From: Candidatus Competibacteraceae bacterium | GTDB lineage: Bacteria; Pseudomonadota; Gammaproteobacteria; Competibacterales; Competibacteraceae | DNA length: 64,000 bases | Direction of reading: 5' to 3' | Assembly: GCA_016713505.1 (NCBI GenBank) | Contig: JADJPA010000001.1 | Location: 1,054,001 to 1,118,000, forward strand | Part shown: in pieces, positions 1 to 8,075 of the stretch | Numbering within the stretch: the first letter of the stretch is position 1 | Layout of the letters: each line of letters begins with the position of its first letter | The notes under the pieces: model-generated | Databases searched by the model: none | The model's input: the letters and a program-made list of their open reading frames with translations, nothing else | Told to the model about the DNA's origin: nothing | Position numbers and translations under genes: made by a program

Positions 1-870
1 CCGGGTCTGGGCCGCCGCCGCGACGATGGGGGCGGAACCCAGGCCGGACTCGTTGGAGAACAGGCCGCGCGCGACGCCGTAGCGCATCGCCATCATCACG
101 GTCGCGCCGGCGAAACCGCCGCCCGCCGCGAGCGGGGTGAAGGCGTGGGTCACGATCAGGTTGATGGCCGCGCCGACATATTGAGCGTTGATGACCAGAA
201 TGATGGCGCAGCCGACCACATAGAACAGCGCCATGAACGGCACCAGCTTTTCGCACACCCGCGAGATGGATTGCACGCCGCCGAGGATGACCACCGCCGT
301 CAAGGCCGCGATGACGAGGCCGGTGACATAGGTGGGGATGCTAAAGGTTTCCGCGACCAGGGAGGAAATCGAGTTGGCCTGGACCATGCTGCCGATGCCG
401 AAGGCCGCCAAGGCGGTGAAGATGGCGAACAGCACGGCCAGCCACTTCTGCTTCAAACCTCTTTCAAGCGCGTACATGGGACCGCCCAGCATGGTGCCGT
501 CGGAGGTTCGGACCCGGTATTTGACCGCCAGCAGCGCTTCCGAGTACTTGGTGGCGATGCCGAACACGCCGGTCAGCCACACCCACAGCACCGCCCCAGG
601 GCCGCCGAGCGCCACCGCCGTGGCGACGCCGACGATGTTGCCGGTGCCGATGGTGGCCGCCAGCGCCGTGGTCAGCGCGCCGAACTGGCTGACGTCGCCG
701 GCGCTTCCCGGCTCCTTGCTGACCGAGAGCTTGATGGCCGTGCCGATGTGGCGTTGGATGAACCGCAGCCGAACCGTCAGGAACAAATGCGTTCCGAACA
801 ATAAAATCAGCATCGGCGGCCCCCAGAGGTAGCCGTTTAGCCAAGTGACAAAATCATGAAGCGCTTGCAT
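1..870 (-). CDS. Sodium:alanine symporter family (AGCS) protein, 3' end cut by window
   Basis: Predicted inner-membrane Na+-coupled alanine/glycine importer. The 290 codons visible begin MQALHDFVTWLNGYLWGPP and run off the window start, so the C-terminal part (the family is usually 440-550 aa) is missing. Family hallmarks visible are an early hydrophobic helix, a GTGNIVGVATA stretch near residue 75, a GGPMYALERG stretch, and SNESGLGSAP near the window edge. The ATG at 870 follows a strong GGAGGAG ribosome-binding site, which fixes the start. It is followed upstream by the PPi-PFK gene on the same strand, with a hairpin between them, so they are probably separate transcripts. The exact substrate (alanine, glycine or another small amino acid) cannot be told from sequence. 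Confidence 0.9.
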   Translation of the reverse strand, partial: MQALHDFVTWLNGYLWGPPMLILLFGTHLFLTVRLRFIQRHIGTAIKLSVSKEPGSAGDVSQFGALTTALAATIGTGNIVGVATAVALGGPGAVLWVWLTGVFGIATKYSEALLAVKYRVRTSDGTMLGGPMYALERGLKQKWLAVLFAIFTALAAFGIGSMVQANSISSLVAETFSIPTYVTGLVIAALTAVVILGGVQSISRVCEKLVPFMALFYVVGCAIILVINAQYVGAAINLIVTHAFTPLAAGGGFAGATVMMAMRYGVARGLFSNESGLGSAPIVAAAAQTR

Positions 871-1093
871 AAGGTTCTTCTCCTCCGATTGCCAAGGGGT
901 TTTGTCGCCCAATCGCCAATCCGCCTGTCCGGGTTATTGGATTATTTGTGTGACAGGCGAGGAAGCTCAGCGTGTGCCGGATGCTTCCACCTATATCCAT
1001 AGTTCAGGCTATGGCGCATTACAACCGCCAGCGCGAACTTGGCCGCGATTTTTTCAAGAAGAACTGGAGAATTGACGGAGAACGGAGAAAGCG

Positions 1094-1132
1094 GCACCGA
1101 GGGCGCGCGGAGCGTTCGGACGCCCTCGGTGC
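1094..1132 (-). terminator. Hairpin downstream of the PPi-PFK gene
   Basis: A perfect 12-bp inverted repeat (GCACCGAGGGCG at 1094-1105, CGCCCTCGGTGC at 1121-1132) with a 15-nt loop starts 16 nt past the stop codon of the minus-strand gene. There is no clean U-tract after it, only a pyrimidine-rich stretch, so termination efficiency is uncertain. Confidence 0.55.
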
Positions 1133-1147
1133 GGTGGCGGGTTGCGG

Positions 1148-2386
1148 CTAATGGCTGACCGTGACTTTCTTCCCCTTCGGTTGGCCGATGGCTTTTAACA
1201 GCTCGGTAAACCACGGGATGTCGATATCGAAGGGCTTGCCGCCCTTGATCCGCGGAAATTCGATGGCGCGCAGTACCCCGTTGCGGTCCTCGTCGTGACC
1301 GATGACGCCGGCCTCGCCCCGCAAGGCGCACTCGACGGCCAGATCGGCGCAGGATTTGATGAGGCGCAGGTCGTCGGTGTTGGCGGCCGAGGCCCGCGAA
1401 AAATAGCCGGATTTTTGGATCAGGGTTTTTTCAGAGCCGATCATCTGCGCGAACTGTTCGCCGAACCATTTGCCGGGGTTTACGGCGTCGAGCTTGATAT
1501 GGCCGAAGGCGTCGCGCGGGACTTCCTGACCCTTGGCCTGCAATTCGGCCACGATCGCTTCCACGCCCGCGCCTTCGGAGACGAAGATGTTGAGGCAATC
1601 GTCCTTGTCCATCGCGGCGCGCAGGCGCTTGGTCTCGGCGGCGATGTCGATTTCCATTTCGGGGACGAACACGGCGTGGATGTCAAAGGCGGCGCGGTCG
1701 AGTCCGAGGGCGGGCAGCCATTCGCTGCGGTCGAGCAGCTTGCGATATTCCAGCGCGGTGGCGGCGGTGAGCCAACCGCAGTTGCGGCCCATGACCTCGT
1801 GGATGATCAACATGCGCGGGTTGGCGTTGTTTTCGGCGACGATGTTTTTAAAGTAACGAGCGCCTTGCTCGGCGGCGGTCCAGGCGCCCAGCGACTGCTT
1901 GATCGGGTACACATCGTTGTCGACGGTCTTGGGCAGGCCGATGACCGTGAGGCCGTAGTTGTTCTTGGCCAGGAAGGCGGCGAGGTCGGCGGCGGCGGTG
2001 TTGGTGTCGTCGCCGCCGATGGTGTGGAGCACGTCCACGCCGTCCTTGACGAGCTGGTCGGCGGCGATTTTCTGGGGGTCTTGACCTTCCTTGACCAAAC
2101 CGCGCTTGATGCAATCCTTGACGTTGGTGAGCTTGACCCGGCTGTTGCCGATCGGCGAACCGCCGAAGGAGTGCAGCAGGCCGGCTTTTTCGCGGATTTC
2201 CGGGGTGACTTTGTAAGAGTCGCCGAGCAGTAGCCCCTTGTAGCCGCTGCGGTAACAGATGATTTCAATGCTGGGGTCGATCTCGGTGTAGCGCTCGATC
2301 AGGCCGCCGATGGCCGAACTGAGGCAGGGGGCCAAACCGCCCGCGGTAAGAATTGCGACTTTTTTGGGCTTGCTCATGGTTGTCAT
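1148..2386 (-). CDS. pfp: Pyrophosphate--fructose 6-phosphate 1-phosphotransferase (PPi-PFK)
   Basis: Cytoplasmic phosphofructokinase of the PfkA fold, 412 aa, interconverting fructose 6-phosphate and fructose 1,6-bisphosphate with PPi. The donor-site residues indicate PPi rather than ATP: GGDD at residues 124-127 (ATP enzymes have GGDG) and PKTVDND at 152-158 (lysine where ATP enzymes have glycine). MGRNCGW at about 199 is the sugar-phosphate loop. A second in-frame ATG lies three codons in (MSKPKK) and could be the true start. The reversible, ATP-sparing step fits the glycogen genes elsewhere in the window. It is monocistronic by context: a hairpin follows it and a divergent region of about 294 bp precedes it. 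Confidence 0.93.
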   Translation of the reverse strand: MTTMSKPKKVAILTAGGLAPCLSSAIGGLIERYTEIDPSIEIICYRSGYKGLLLGDSYKVTPEIREKAGLLHSFGGSPIGNSRVKLTNVKDCIKRGLVKEGQDPQKIAADQLVKDGVDVLHTIGGDDTNTAAADLAAFLAKNNYGLTVIGLPKTVDNDVYPIKQSLGAWTAAEQGARYFKNIVAENNANPRMLIIHEVMGRNCGWLTAATALEYRKLLDRSEWLPALGLDRAAFDIHAVFVPEMEIDIAAETKRLRAAMDKDDCLNIFVSEGAGVEAIVAELQAKGQEVPRDAFGHIKLDAVNPGKWFGEQFAQMIGSEKTLIQKSGYFSRASAANTDDLRLIKSCADLAVECALRGEAGVIGHDEDRNGVLRAIEFPRIKGGKPFDIDIPWFTELLKAIGQPKGKKVTVSH

Positions 2387-2680
2387 CGCCTTGCTGGAGT
2401 GAAAATAAAAAGTAGCTCGAAACCAGCTAAAAGCGTAGGAGGGATTTTACGAAGGAGCAACGCGCGGGGGCGTGGAGATTGTAGGGGCGTCTTGAGAACC
2501 TTCGAACGGTGGCCTTTCGCGTCCGCCATGCGCCGTTCATGGCGGATTCATCATCCTGGCTTTGAAATGGTCATCGGTCGGCTCGGATGGTTTGGACCGC
2601 TTGGCATAAACCAAGGAGAGCGGAAAATCTCCTTGCTAAGGTTGTATGCTGAAAACTGTCAATCGTGGGAGTGGATCGTG

Positions 2681-3295
2681 ATGCGTCAATGGTTGGTACT
2701 GATGGTGAGCCTGCTGGCGCTGGCGCCGGTTTGGGCATCGCCCTCGCAAGTGCAGCATTATTTTCAAGCGCTACAGTCGCTGCGAGCTGATTTTGTCCAG
2801 CGGGTGTACGACGAACGCGGGCAAGTCGTGCAGAACTCCAGCGGTGAAATGTGGATGCAAAAGCCCGGCAAGTTCCGCTGGAACTATCGCACTCCCGCCG
2901 AACAGATCATCGTCGCCGACGGGGAGCGGTTGTGGTCTTACGACATCGATCTGGCGCAAGTGACGGTCCGCAAATTGGACAAGGCGTTAAGCTCGACCCC
3001 GCTGGCGCTGCTGAGCGGCGCGGCGCCCATCGAGGACGCCTTCACCGTCGGCGCGGCGCGCGCCCAGGACGGGTTGACGTGGTATGACCTGACGCCGAAA
3101 CAGCCACAGCCCGAATTCCGCTTGTTGCGGGTCGCCTTCAAGGGCGAACTGCTGGTCAGCCTGGAACTTGAGGACGGTTTCGGCCAGCGCACCCGACTGG
3201 ATTTTCAAAAGTTGGAGCGCAATCCGGCGCTCGATCCGGCGCTGCTGAAATTTGCCCCGCCCTCCGGCGTGGATGTGGTCGGCGACGCGAGCTGA
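2681..3295 (+). CDS. lolA: Outer-membrane lipoprotein carrier protein LolA
   Basis: Periplasmic chaperone that takes lipoproteins from LolCDE and hands them to LolB. The 204-aa protein starts with a classic signal peptide (MRQWLVLMVSLLALAPVWA, cleavage likely after VWA). The mature part has the LolA pattern: LRADFVQRVYDERGQVVQ, SGEMWMQKPGKFRWNY with its conserved W/P/F residues, then LWSYDIDLAQVTV. The open frame extends to 2399 upstream, but I chose the ATG at 2681 because the signal peptide begins there. The stop codon is one base from the rarA start, so the two form the usual gammaproteobacterial lolA-rarA pair (often ftsK-lolA-rarA; ftsK is not here). Confidence 0.93.
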   Translation: MRQWLVLMVSLLALAPVWASPSQVQHYFQALQSLRADFVQRVYDERGQVVQNSSGEMWMQKPGKFRWNYRTPAEQIIVADGERLWSYDIDLAQVTVRKLDKALSSTPLALLSGAAPIEDAFTVGAARAQDGLTWYDLTPKQPQPEFRLLRVAFKGELLVSLELEDGFGQRTRLDFQKLERNPALDPALLKFAPPSGVDVVGDAS

Positions 3296-3296
3296 G

Positions 3297-4622
3297 ATGG
3301 CCGAGCCCTCCGCCGCCGATGCGCGCCGGCCCTTGGCCGACCGGTTGCGACCGCGCCGGTTGGAGGAGTTCGTCGGTCAAGCGCATCTGCTGGCGGCGGG
3401 CAAGCCGTTGCGGGTCGCCATCGAGCGCGGCCAGCCGCATTCCATGGTGTTGTGGGGGCCGCCCGGCACCGGCAAGACCACGCTGGCGGAACTGCTGGCC
3501 GGCGCCTGTCAGGCCGAATTTATCCGGCTGTCGGCGGTCATGGCCGGGGTGCGCGAGGTGCGGGCGGCGGTCGAGCAGGCCCAACTATTCTGGCGCGACC
3601 GGCAGCGCCGCACCGTGTTGTTCGTGGACGAAGTGCATCGTTTCAACAAGGCCCAACAGGATGCCTTTCTACCCTACGTGGAAGACGGCACCCTGACCTT
3701 CATCGGGGCCACCACCGAAAATCCCGGCTTCGCCCTCAACAACGCGCTGCTGTCCAGAGTGCGGGTCTACGTACTGAACAGCCTGGACAGTAGCGCTATC
3801 CATCAGTTGTTGGACCGCGCGCTAACAGATCGCGACCGCGGGTTGGGCGGGCGGTGGCCGCTGCCGGATGCCGCGCGGGAGCGGTTGGCGCAGGCCGCCG
3901 ATGGCGATGCCCGCCGCGCCTTGATCTGGCTGGAACTGGCGGCGGAGCTGGCCGAAGCGCACGACATCGCGCTGGACGCCGCCTTGACGGAAGTCATGAG
4001 CGATGGGGTGGGGCGGCGCTTCGACCGGGGCGGCGATCTGTTCTACGACCAGATTTCCGCCCTGCACAAGGCGGTGCGCGGCAGTAGTCCGGATGCGGCG
4101 CTGTACTGGCTGGCCCGACTGCTGGACGGCGGCTGCGATCCGCTCTACATCGCCCGTCGGGTGGCGCGGATGGCCAGCGAGGACATCGGCAACGCCGACC
4201 CGCGCGCCCTGCGGCTGGCCTTGAACGCCTGGGAGGCCCAAGAACGGATGGGCAGCCCCGAAGGCGAGCTGGCCATCGCCCAAGCCGTCGTCTACCTGGC
4301 GGTCGCGGCCAAGAGCAACGCGATCTACACGGCTTTCGCAGCCGCCCGGCGCGATGTCGGGCGCGGCGGCACGCTGGATGTGCCGTCGCACCTGCGCAAC
4401 GCGCCGACCGCGCTGGCGCGAGAGCTGGGACACGGCGACGGGTATCGCTACGCGCACGACGAACCGAACGCCTATGCGGCGGGCGAATGCTATTTCCCGG
4501 AGGCTCTAAAAGAAGCGCGCTATTACCAGCCGACCGCCAATGGTTTGGAAGGGCGCATCGGTGAAAAACTAGAGCGGCTGCGGGAGCTGGACCGGTGCAG
4601 CGGCCGACGGCGCTATCGCTAG
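3297..4622 (+). CDS. rarA: Replication-associated recombination protein A (AAA+ ATPase)
   Basis: RarA/MgsA family clamp-loader-like AAA+ ATPase acting at stalled replication forks. The protein is 441 aa. Walker A is GPPGTGKTT near residue 55 and Walker B VLFVDEVHRFNK near 107, with sensor-1 GATTENP following, then the C-terminal MgsA tetramerisation region (residues about 260-430, including ARRVARMASEDIGNADP). An in-frame upstream ATG at 3252 would overlap lolA by 44 bp; I chose 3297, which sits immediately after the lolA stop. It is translationally coupled with lolA. Confidence 0.94.
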   Translation: MAEPSAADARRPLADRLRPRRLEEFVGQAHLLAAGKPLRVAIERGQPHSMVLWGPPGTGKTTLAELLAGACQAEFIRLSAVMAGVREVRAAVEQAQLFWRDRQRRTVLFVDEVHRFNKAQQDAFLPYVEDGTLTFIGATTENPGFALNNALLSRVRVYVLNSLDSSAIHQLLDRALTDRDRGLGGRWPLPDAARERLAQAADGDARRALIWLELAAELAEAHDIALDAALTEVMSDGVGRRFDRGGDLFYDQISALHKAVRGSSPDAALYWLARLLDGGCDPLYIARRVARMASEDIGNADPRALRLALNAWEAQERMGSPEGELAIAQAVVYLAVAAKSNAIYTAFAAARRDVGRGGTLDVPSHLRNAPTALARELGHGDGYRYAHDEPNAYAAGECYFPEALKEARYYQPTANGLEGRIGEKLERLRELDRCSGRRRYR

Positions 4623-4640
4623 CCGGAGAAGATCGCGCCG

Positions 4641-6215
4641 CTAGCGGCGCAAGTACCCGAGTTCTTTGGGCAAGGCGATATTGTTGCCGAAATGATCTTC
4701 GCCGTACCCCGATTCAGCCAGCAACGCCAGATCGCTCAGCACTCGCTTGTCACCGACGAAGGCGATGCTCAACTCGGTTTTGATATCGAGCTGGCCGGTC
4801 GCTTGCAGCTTGGCGATTTCCTTGGTCACCGTTTCGAGCAGTATTCCGTCCTTGCTGAATTCATCCGACAACTGGAGCGGTTGTTGGTAAATGACAATCT
4901 TGCTCTGTTCCGCCAGTTTGATGATGATATCGAGGATGGCGGCTCTGATTTGGGCGTCGCTCAGCTCGCCCGGGGGCAGGGACTGGCGGCCGATTTCCGC
5001 GACCAGCCAGCGCCGTTTCTGCGCGTTGATTTTTTCGTTGGCTCGGAAGATGTCCATCGGCGAACCCGCGTCGTAAGACTGGCCATCCAACTCCATGATA
5101 ATCAAGCTGCCATAGTGTTGCACGATGCGCGCGATCAAGGTCGAGGGGCGCACGTGAAAGCCGCGATAAGAGGGGACCGGCGCTTCGATCCGGCCGATTT
5201 CGGCGTAGCGCCTGAGCATGGTGTGGCAAAAACACCGGCCGTAGGTCAGATAAAGCCCGGAGAACGCGATGGAGTAATTCATCAGCATGGCCAGCAGCGT
5301 GCCGGGCGCGATGACCGGCCGGCGCCGGAAGGCGGAATCGCCGGTTTGCTCGTTGAGGTGGCGTTCGTAGTAATGGACCAGATAAGTGGCTATTTCCAAT
5401 AAGTGGAACACGATGCTGATGTGCCCCCGCAGGGTGGGCAGGTTCTGATCCAGGGATTCGATTTCGGTTTCCGAGACGTAGGTGTCATAAAGCGATTGGA
5501 GGCAGTGAAACCGGACTTTCAAATACCGCAGGTTGTCTTCGCTGATCGGGTCCGGGAAACAGGTCGCGTAATCTTTGGGCTCCACTTTTTCGGCGGTATT
5601 CAAAAGCTCGCTGTCCGCAGCCAGGTTCAAATAGGCAGTTGCAAGATAAGTAACTGTTTCAGAGGCGCTTTTTATTTTACGCATGGCGCGGTTATGCAAT
5701 AAACGCCCTTGCGGGAGCTGTTCGCGATAGCGTTCCGCTGGAAGTTCGGTGGCGGGGACGTCGATCCCCAGCCGGTCGGCTTGCACCAGCAGCCAAGTCG
5801 CCGCCCGCACCAGCACATCGTAGGTCAGTTCCAAGGATTGGAGGGTGGCGGCGGCAAAGTCCCGATCGACCGGTAACAGCCGGTAGGAAGGCAGACAGTG
5901 GTGGATGTGCAACAGCTCGTAACTGACTTCCGCAAACAGCTTGATGGTGGCGACCAAGGAGCGAAACCGACACCACTGGCGGTTGTTGCGCGCGCCATAG
6001 ATATCCAGCAGTTCTTCGACCAGCAGGGATTGCGCCAGCAGATCGGCGACCAGCGGTCGGGTGAAAGCGCTGGCGCGCGGCTGCCGGGCTGACAAAAATC
6101 GAGCGATCGACAGTAAGTTGCCAGCCCGCTGTTCGAGTAGATCGATGAACTCGCCATCTTTGAGGATGACCGATTTTTTGGGGTGGGTGGAATCTGTATC
6201 CGCCGTTGATGTCAT
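4641..6215 (-). CDS. Uncharacterised 524-aa protein with an internal HPr-like phosphocarrier domain
   Basis: No family recognised over the full length. The first ~340 residues look all-helical and soluble, with no signal peptide. At about 347-430 there is an HPr-like segment: YRGFHVRPSTLIARI carries His354, Arg356 and Pro357, matching GLHxRPA of PTS HPr. Ser385 in GSPMDIF lies 31 residues after the histidine, the same spacing as His15-Ser46 of E. coli HPr. The C-terminal ~90 residues are again helical. It faces rarA tail to tail (18-bp gap) and has a long upstream region carrying a GATGRTATAANA repeat. Both putative phospho-acceptor residues are retained, so a regulatory phosphorelay role is possible but is inference. 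No PTS gene is nearby. Confidence 0.7.
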   Translation of the reverse strand: MTSTADTDSTHPKKSVILKDGEFIDLLEQRAGNLLSIARFLSARQPRASAFTRPLVADLLAQSLLVEELLDIYGARNNRQWCRFRSLVATIKLFAEVSYELLHIHHCLPSYRLLPVDRDFAAATLQSLELTYDVLVRAATWLLVQADRLGIDVPATELPAERYREQLPQGRLLHNRAMRKIKSASETVTYLATAYLNLAADSELLNTAEKVEPKDYATCFPDPISEDNLRYLKVRFHCLQSLYDTYVSETEIESLDQNLPTLRGHISIVFHLLEIATYLVHYYERHLNEQTGDSAFRRRPVIAPGTLLAMLMNYSIAFSGLYLTYGRCFCHTMLRRYAEIGRIEAPVPSYRGFHVRPSTLIARIVQHYGSLIIMELDGQSYDAGSPMDIFRANEKINAQKRRWLVAEIGRQSLPPGELSDAQIRAAILDIIIKLAEQSKIVIYQQPLQLSDEFSKDGILLETVTKEIAKLQATGQLDIKTELSIAFVGDKRVLSDLALLAESGYGEDHFGNNIALPKELGYLRR

Positions 6216-6394
6216 GGCGGCAGCACCCCTAATCTTTCGATCCGGTTTTGTCGATACAGCCAGAGCGCACCACGCAAATCGAACTTACTCCGAATGAGTT
6301 TGGCGAAACGCAACGATAGCGCAGTTAGTGCGGGGCATCCAGACCGCCCGGTGGAATATCCGAGTAAATCTCGGTCGATCGCGATCTCTGGCTT

Positions 6395-6406
6395 TATTAT
6401 ATCATC
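6395..6406 (-). repeat. Ter-like repeat copy A (GATGRTATAANA)
   Basis: Minus strand reads GATGATATAATA, preceded by AAAAA and followed by AAG. Intergenic. It lies 180 bp upstream of the HPr-like gene in the same orientation and contains TATAAT, so a promoter role cannot be excluded for this copy. Confidence 0.6.
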
Positions 6407-6539
6407 TTTTTATCGATGAAATTAGCGTTTTATCCTTGAAAAAGAACCGACTGCTGGCGCATCCGGCGGATGGGCCGATGAAGCGCAGCATAAGCCTATC
6501 ATTTCCATATCGATAACGGAGTGCTAAACAAGGGAACGA

Positions 6540-6568
6540 TTGACATACGCTCAAGATAGGCTTTACTT
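6540..6568 (+). promoter_or_regulatory. Possible sigma70 promoter of the thiolase gene
   Basis: A perfect -35 hexamer TTGACA (6540-6545) is followed after 17 bp by TTACTT, a poor -10 match. It would give a leader of about 130 nt before the thiolase start. Weak evidence on the -10 side. Confidence 0.3.
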
Positions 6569-6704
6569 TCTGATGTCTGCTCCGGCAACCTCGGATGGCT
6601 CGGCGCGGAGCATCGATAGGCCATTCAGCACTGCGGTCCGGGAGCGACCGATCTGAACCCACCACGAACCGCATAACCACATCATCATAATGAGGAGTCA
6701 CTAG

Positions 6705-7910
6705 ATGGCAAACAAAGAAGTCGTGATTGTTGGCGCCGCCCGGACGGCCATCGGCAAATTCATGGGCACCCTGAAAGACGTTCCGGCGCGCGAACTGGCG
6801 ATCACCGCCGCCAAGGCCGCGATCGAGCGGTCCGGCGTTCCAGCCGACCAGATCGACGAAATTTGCATGGGCCAGCTCTACGGCGGTATGCAAGGTTCTT
6901 TGCCGGCGCGGCAGGTGAGCATGCGGGTCGGGCTGCCCCATCGCAGCAGCGCTGTCTGCGTCAATCAAAACTGTACCTCCGGCATGCGCGCGCTGGAAAT
7001 CGCGTGCCACAACATCATGCTCGGCCAGACCGAAATCGGGCTGGTGGTGGGCGTGGAGAGCATGACCAACGCCCCCTATCTGCTGCCCAAGGCCCGCATG
7101 GGGTATCGGATGGGGCAGGGCAACATCGAAGACAGCATGATTCACGACGGTTTGTTCGATGAGCTGGTGCCGGGCCACATGGCGATGACGGCGGAGAACG
7201 TCGCGGTCAAGTACGGCATCACCCGGCAGGAATGCGACGAGCTGGCGCTGATCAGCCATAGCCGCTGCACCAAGTCGACCAAGGAAGGCGTCTTCAAGCG
7301 CGAAATCGTGCCGGTCGAGATGAAATCCAAAAAAGGCTCGACCTTTTTTGAGGCCGACGAGAACTTCATCCCCGATGCCAGCATGGAAAAGATCTCCAAG
7401 CTGCCGACCGCCTTTAAGAAGGACGGCGTGGTGACGGCGGCCAACGCTTCCAGCATCAACGACGGCGCCAGCGCGGTGGTCATCATGTCTTCGGACAAGG
7501 CCAAGGCCCTGGGCCTCAAGCCGCTGCTGAAGCTGGTCAGCATCTGCAACGCTGGCATCGATCCGGTGGTGATGGGCCTGGGTCCGGCGGTGGCGATTCC
7601 CAAGGCGCTCAAGCAGGCGGGCATGAAGTTCGAAGACATCGACTATTGGGAAGTCAACGAAGCGTTTGCCGCCCAATGGCTCGGCGTCGGTCGGATGCTC
7701 AAGCAAGATCACGGCATGAACCTCACCACGGACAACTGCAACTTCAACGGTTCCGGCATCGCGCTGGGCCATCCGGTCGGTTCGACCGGGCTGCGGATCA
7801 TAGTCAGCCTGTACTACGAACTAGAGCGTCAAGGCAAGACCACCGGCGGCGCTTCGCTGTGCGTCGGCACCGGCCCGGCCATGGCCTCGCTGTGGACCCG
7901 CAATATCTAA
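6705..7910 (+). CDS. Thiolase, acetyl-CoA C-acetyltransferase type
   Basis: 401-aa thiolase-fold enzyme condensing two acetyl-CoA to acetoacetyl-CoA or running in reverse. The nucleophilic Cys90 lies in VNQNCTSGMRALE. His356 is in GHPVGSTGLRI and Cys386 in CVGTGPAMAS. The last motif departs from the usual CxGGGxG: the glycine-rich loop is reduced to GTGP. The start ATG follows GAGGAG at a good distance. It stands alone, without phaB or phaC beside it, so a role in polyhydroxyalkanoate synthesis is possible but unproven; fatty-acid or aromatic degradation are alternatives. A 9-bp-stem hairpin follows the stop. Confidence 0.88.
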   Translation: MANKEVVIVGAARTAIGKFMGTLKDVPARELAITAAKAAIERSGVPADQIDEICMGQLYGGMQGSLPARQVSMRVGLPHRSSAVCVNQNCTSGMRALEIACHNIMLGQTEIGLVVGVESMTNAPYLLPKARMGYRMGQGNIEDSMIHDGLFDELVPGHMAMTAENVAVKYGITRQECDELALISHSRCTKSTKEGVFKREIVPVEMKSKKGSTFFEADENFIPDASMEKISKLPTAFKKDGVVTAANASSINDGASAVVIMSSDKAKALGLKPLLKLVSICNAGIDPVVMGLGPAVAIPKALKQAGMKFEDIDYWEVNEAFAAQWLGVGRMLKQDHGMNLTTDNCNFNGSGIALGHPVGSTGLRIIVSLYYELERQGKTTGGASLCVGTGPAMASLWTRNI

Positions 7911-7932
7911 GCGATCACCTTTGATCCTTCCC

Positions 7933-7954
7933 AAGGCGGCCTGCGGGCCGCCTT
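7933..7954 (+). terminator. Hairpin after the thiolase gene
   Basis: Perfect 9-bp inverted repeat AAGGCGGCC / GGCCGCCTT with a TGCG tetraloop, 22 nt after the stop. The T-run (7967-7971) is 12 nt further on and belongs to Ter-like copy B, so this is an imperfect intrinsic terminator. Confidence 0.6.
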
Positions 7955-7967
7955 ACCGATGCGCCAT

Positions 7968-7979
7968 TTTTATATCATC
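7968..7979 (-). repeat. Ter-like repeat copy B (GATGRTATAANA)
   Basis: Minus strand reads GATGATATAAAA, preceded by AAGAT (so GATGATGATATAAAA). It lies between two plus-strand genes and points back into the thiolase 3' end, where no gene could use it as a promoter. Confidence 0.65.
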
Positions 7980-8075
7980 ATCTTCCAGCACAGCTCCCAC
8001 AGTAAGATTCCGCTATAATCCGCTCCTGCCGCAAGAATCCCACTAGACGAGCTGGATCACGGAGCGCCGAGAATC

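Larger units (their letters stand above)
6216..6704. other. 489-bp divergent intergenic region
   Basis: Separates the minus-strand HPr-like gene from the plus-strand thiolase. It holds an AT-rich patch with one Ter-like repeat (6395-6406), a TTGACA hexamer at 6540-6545 and a GAGGAG ribosome-binding site just before the thiolase ATG. No supported gene is seen inside. Confidence 0.7.

Noticed and set aside
6680..6692. CATCATCATAATGAGG before the thiolase as another repeat copy
   Set aside because: It lacks the TTATAYCATC core; the GAGGAG part is the ribosome-binding site.
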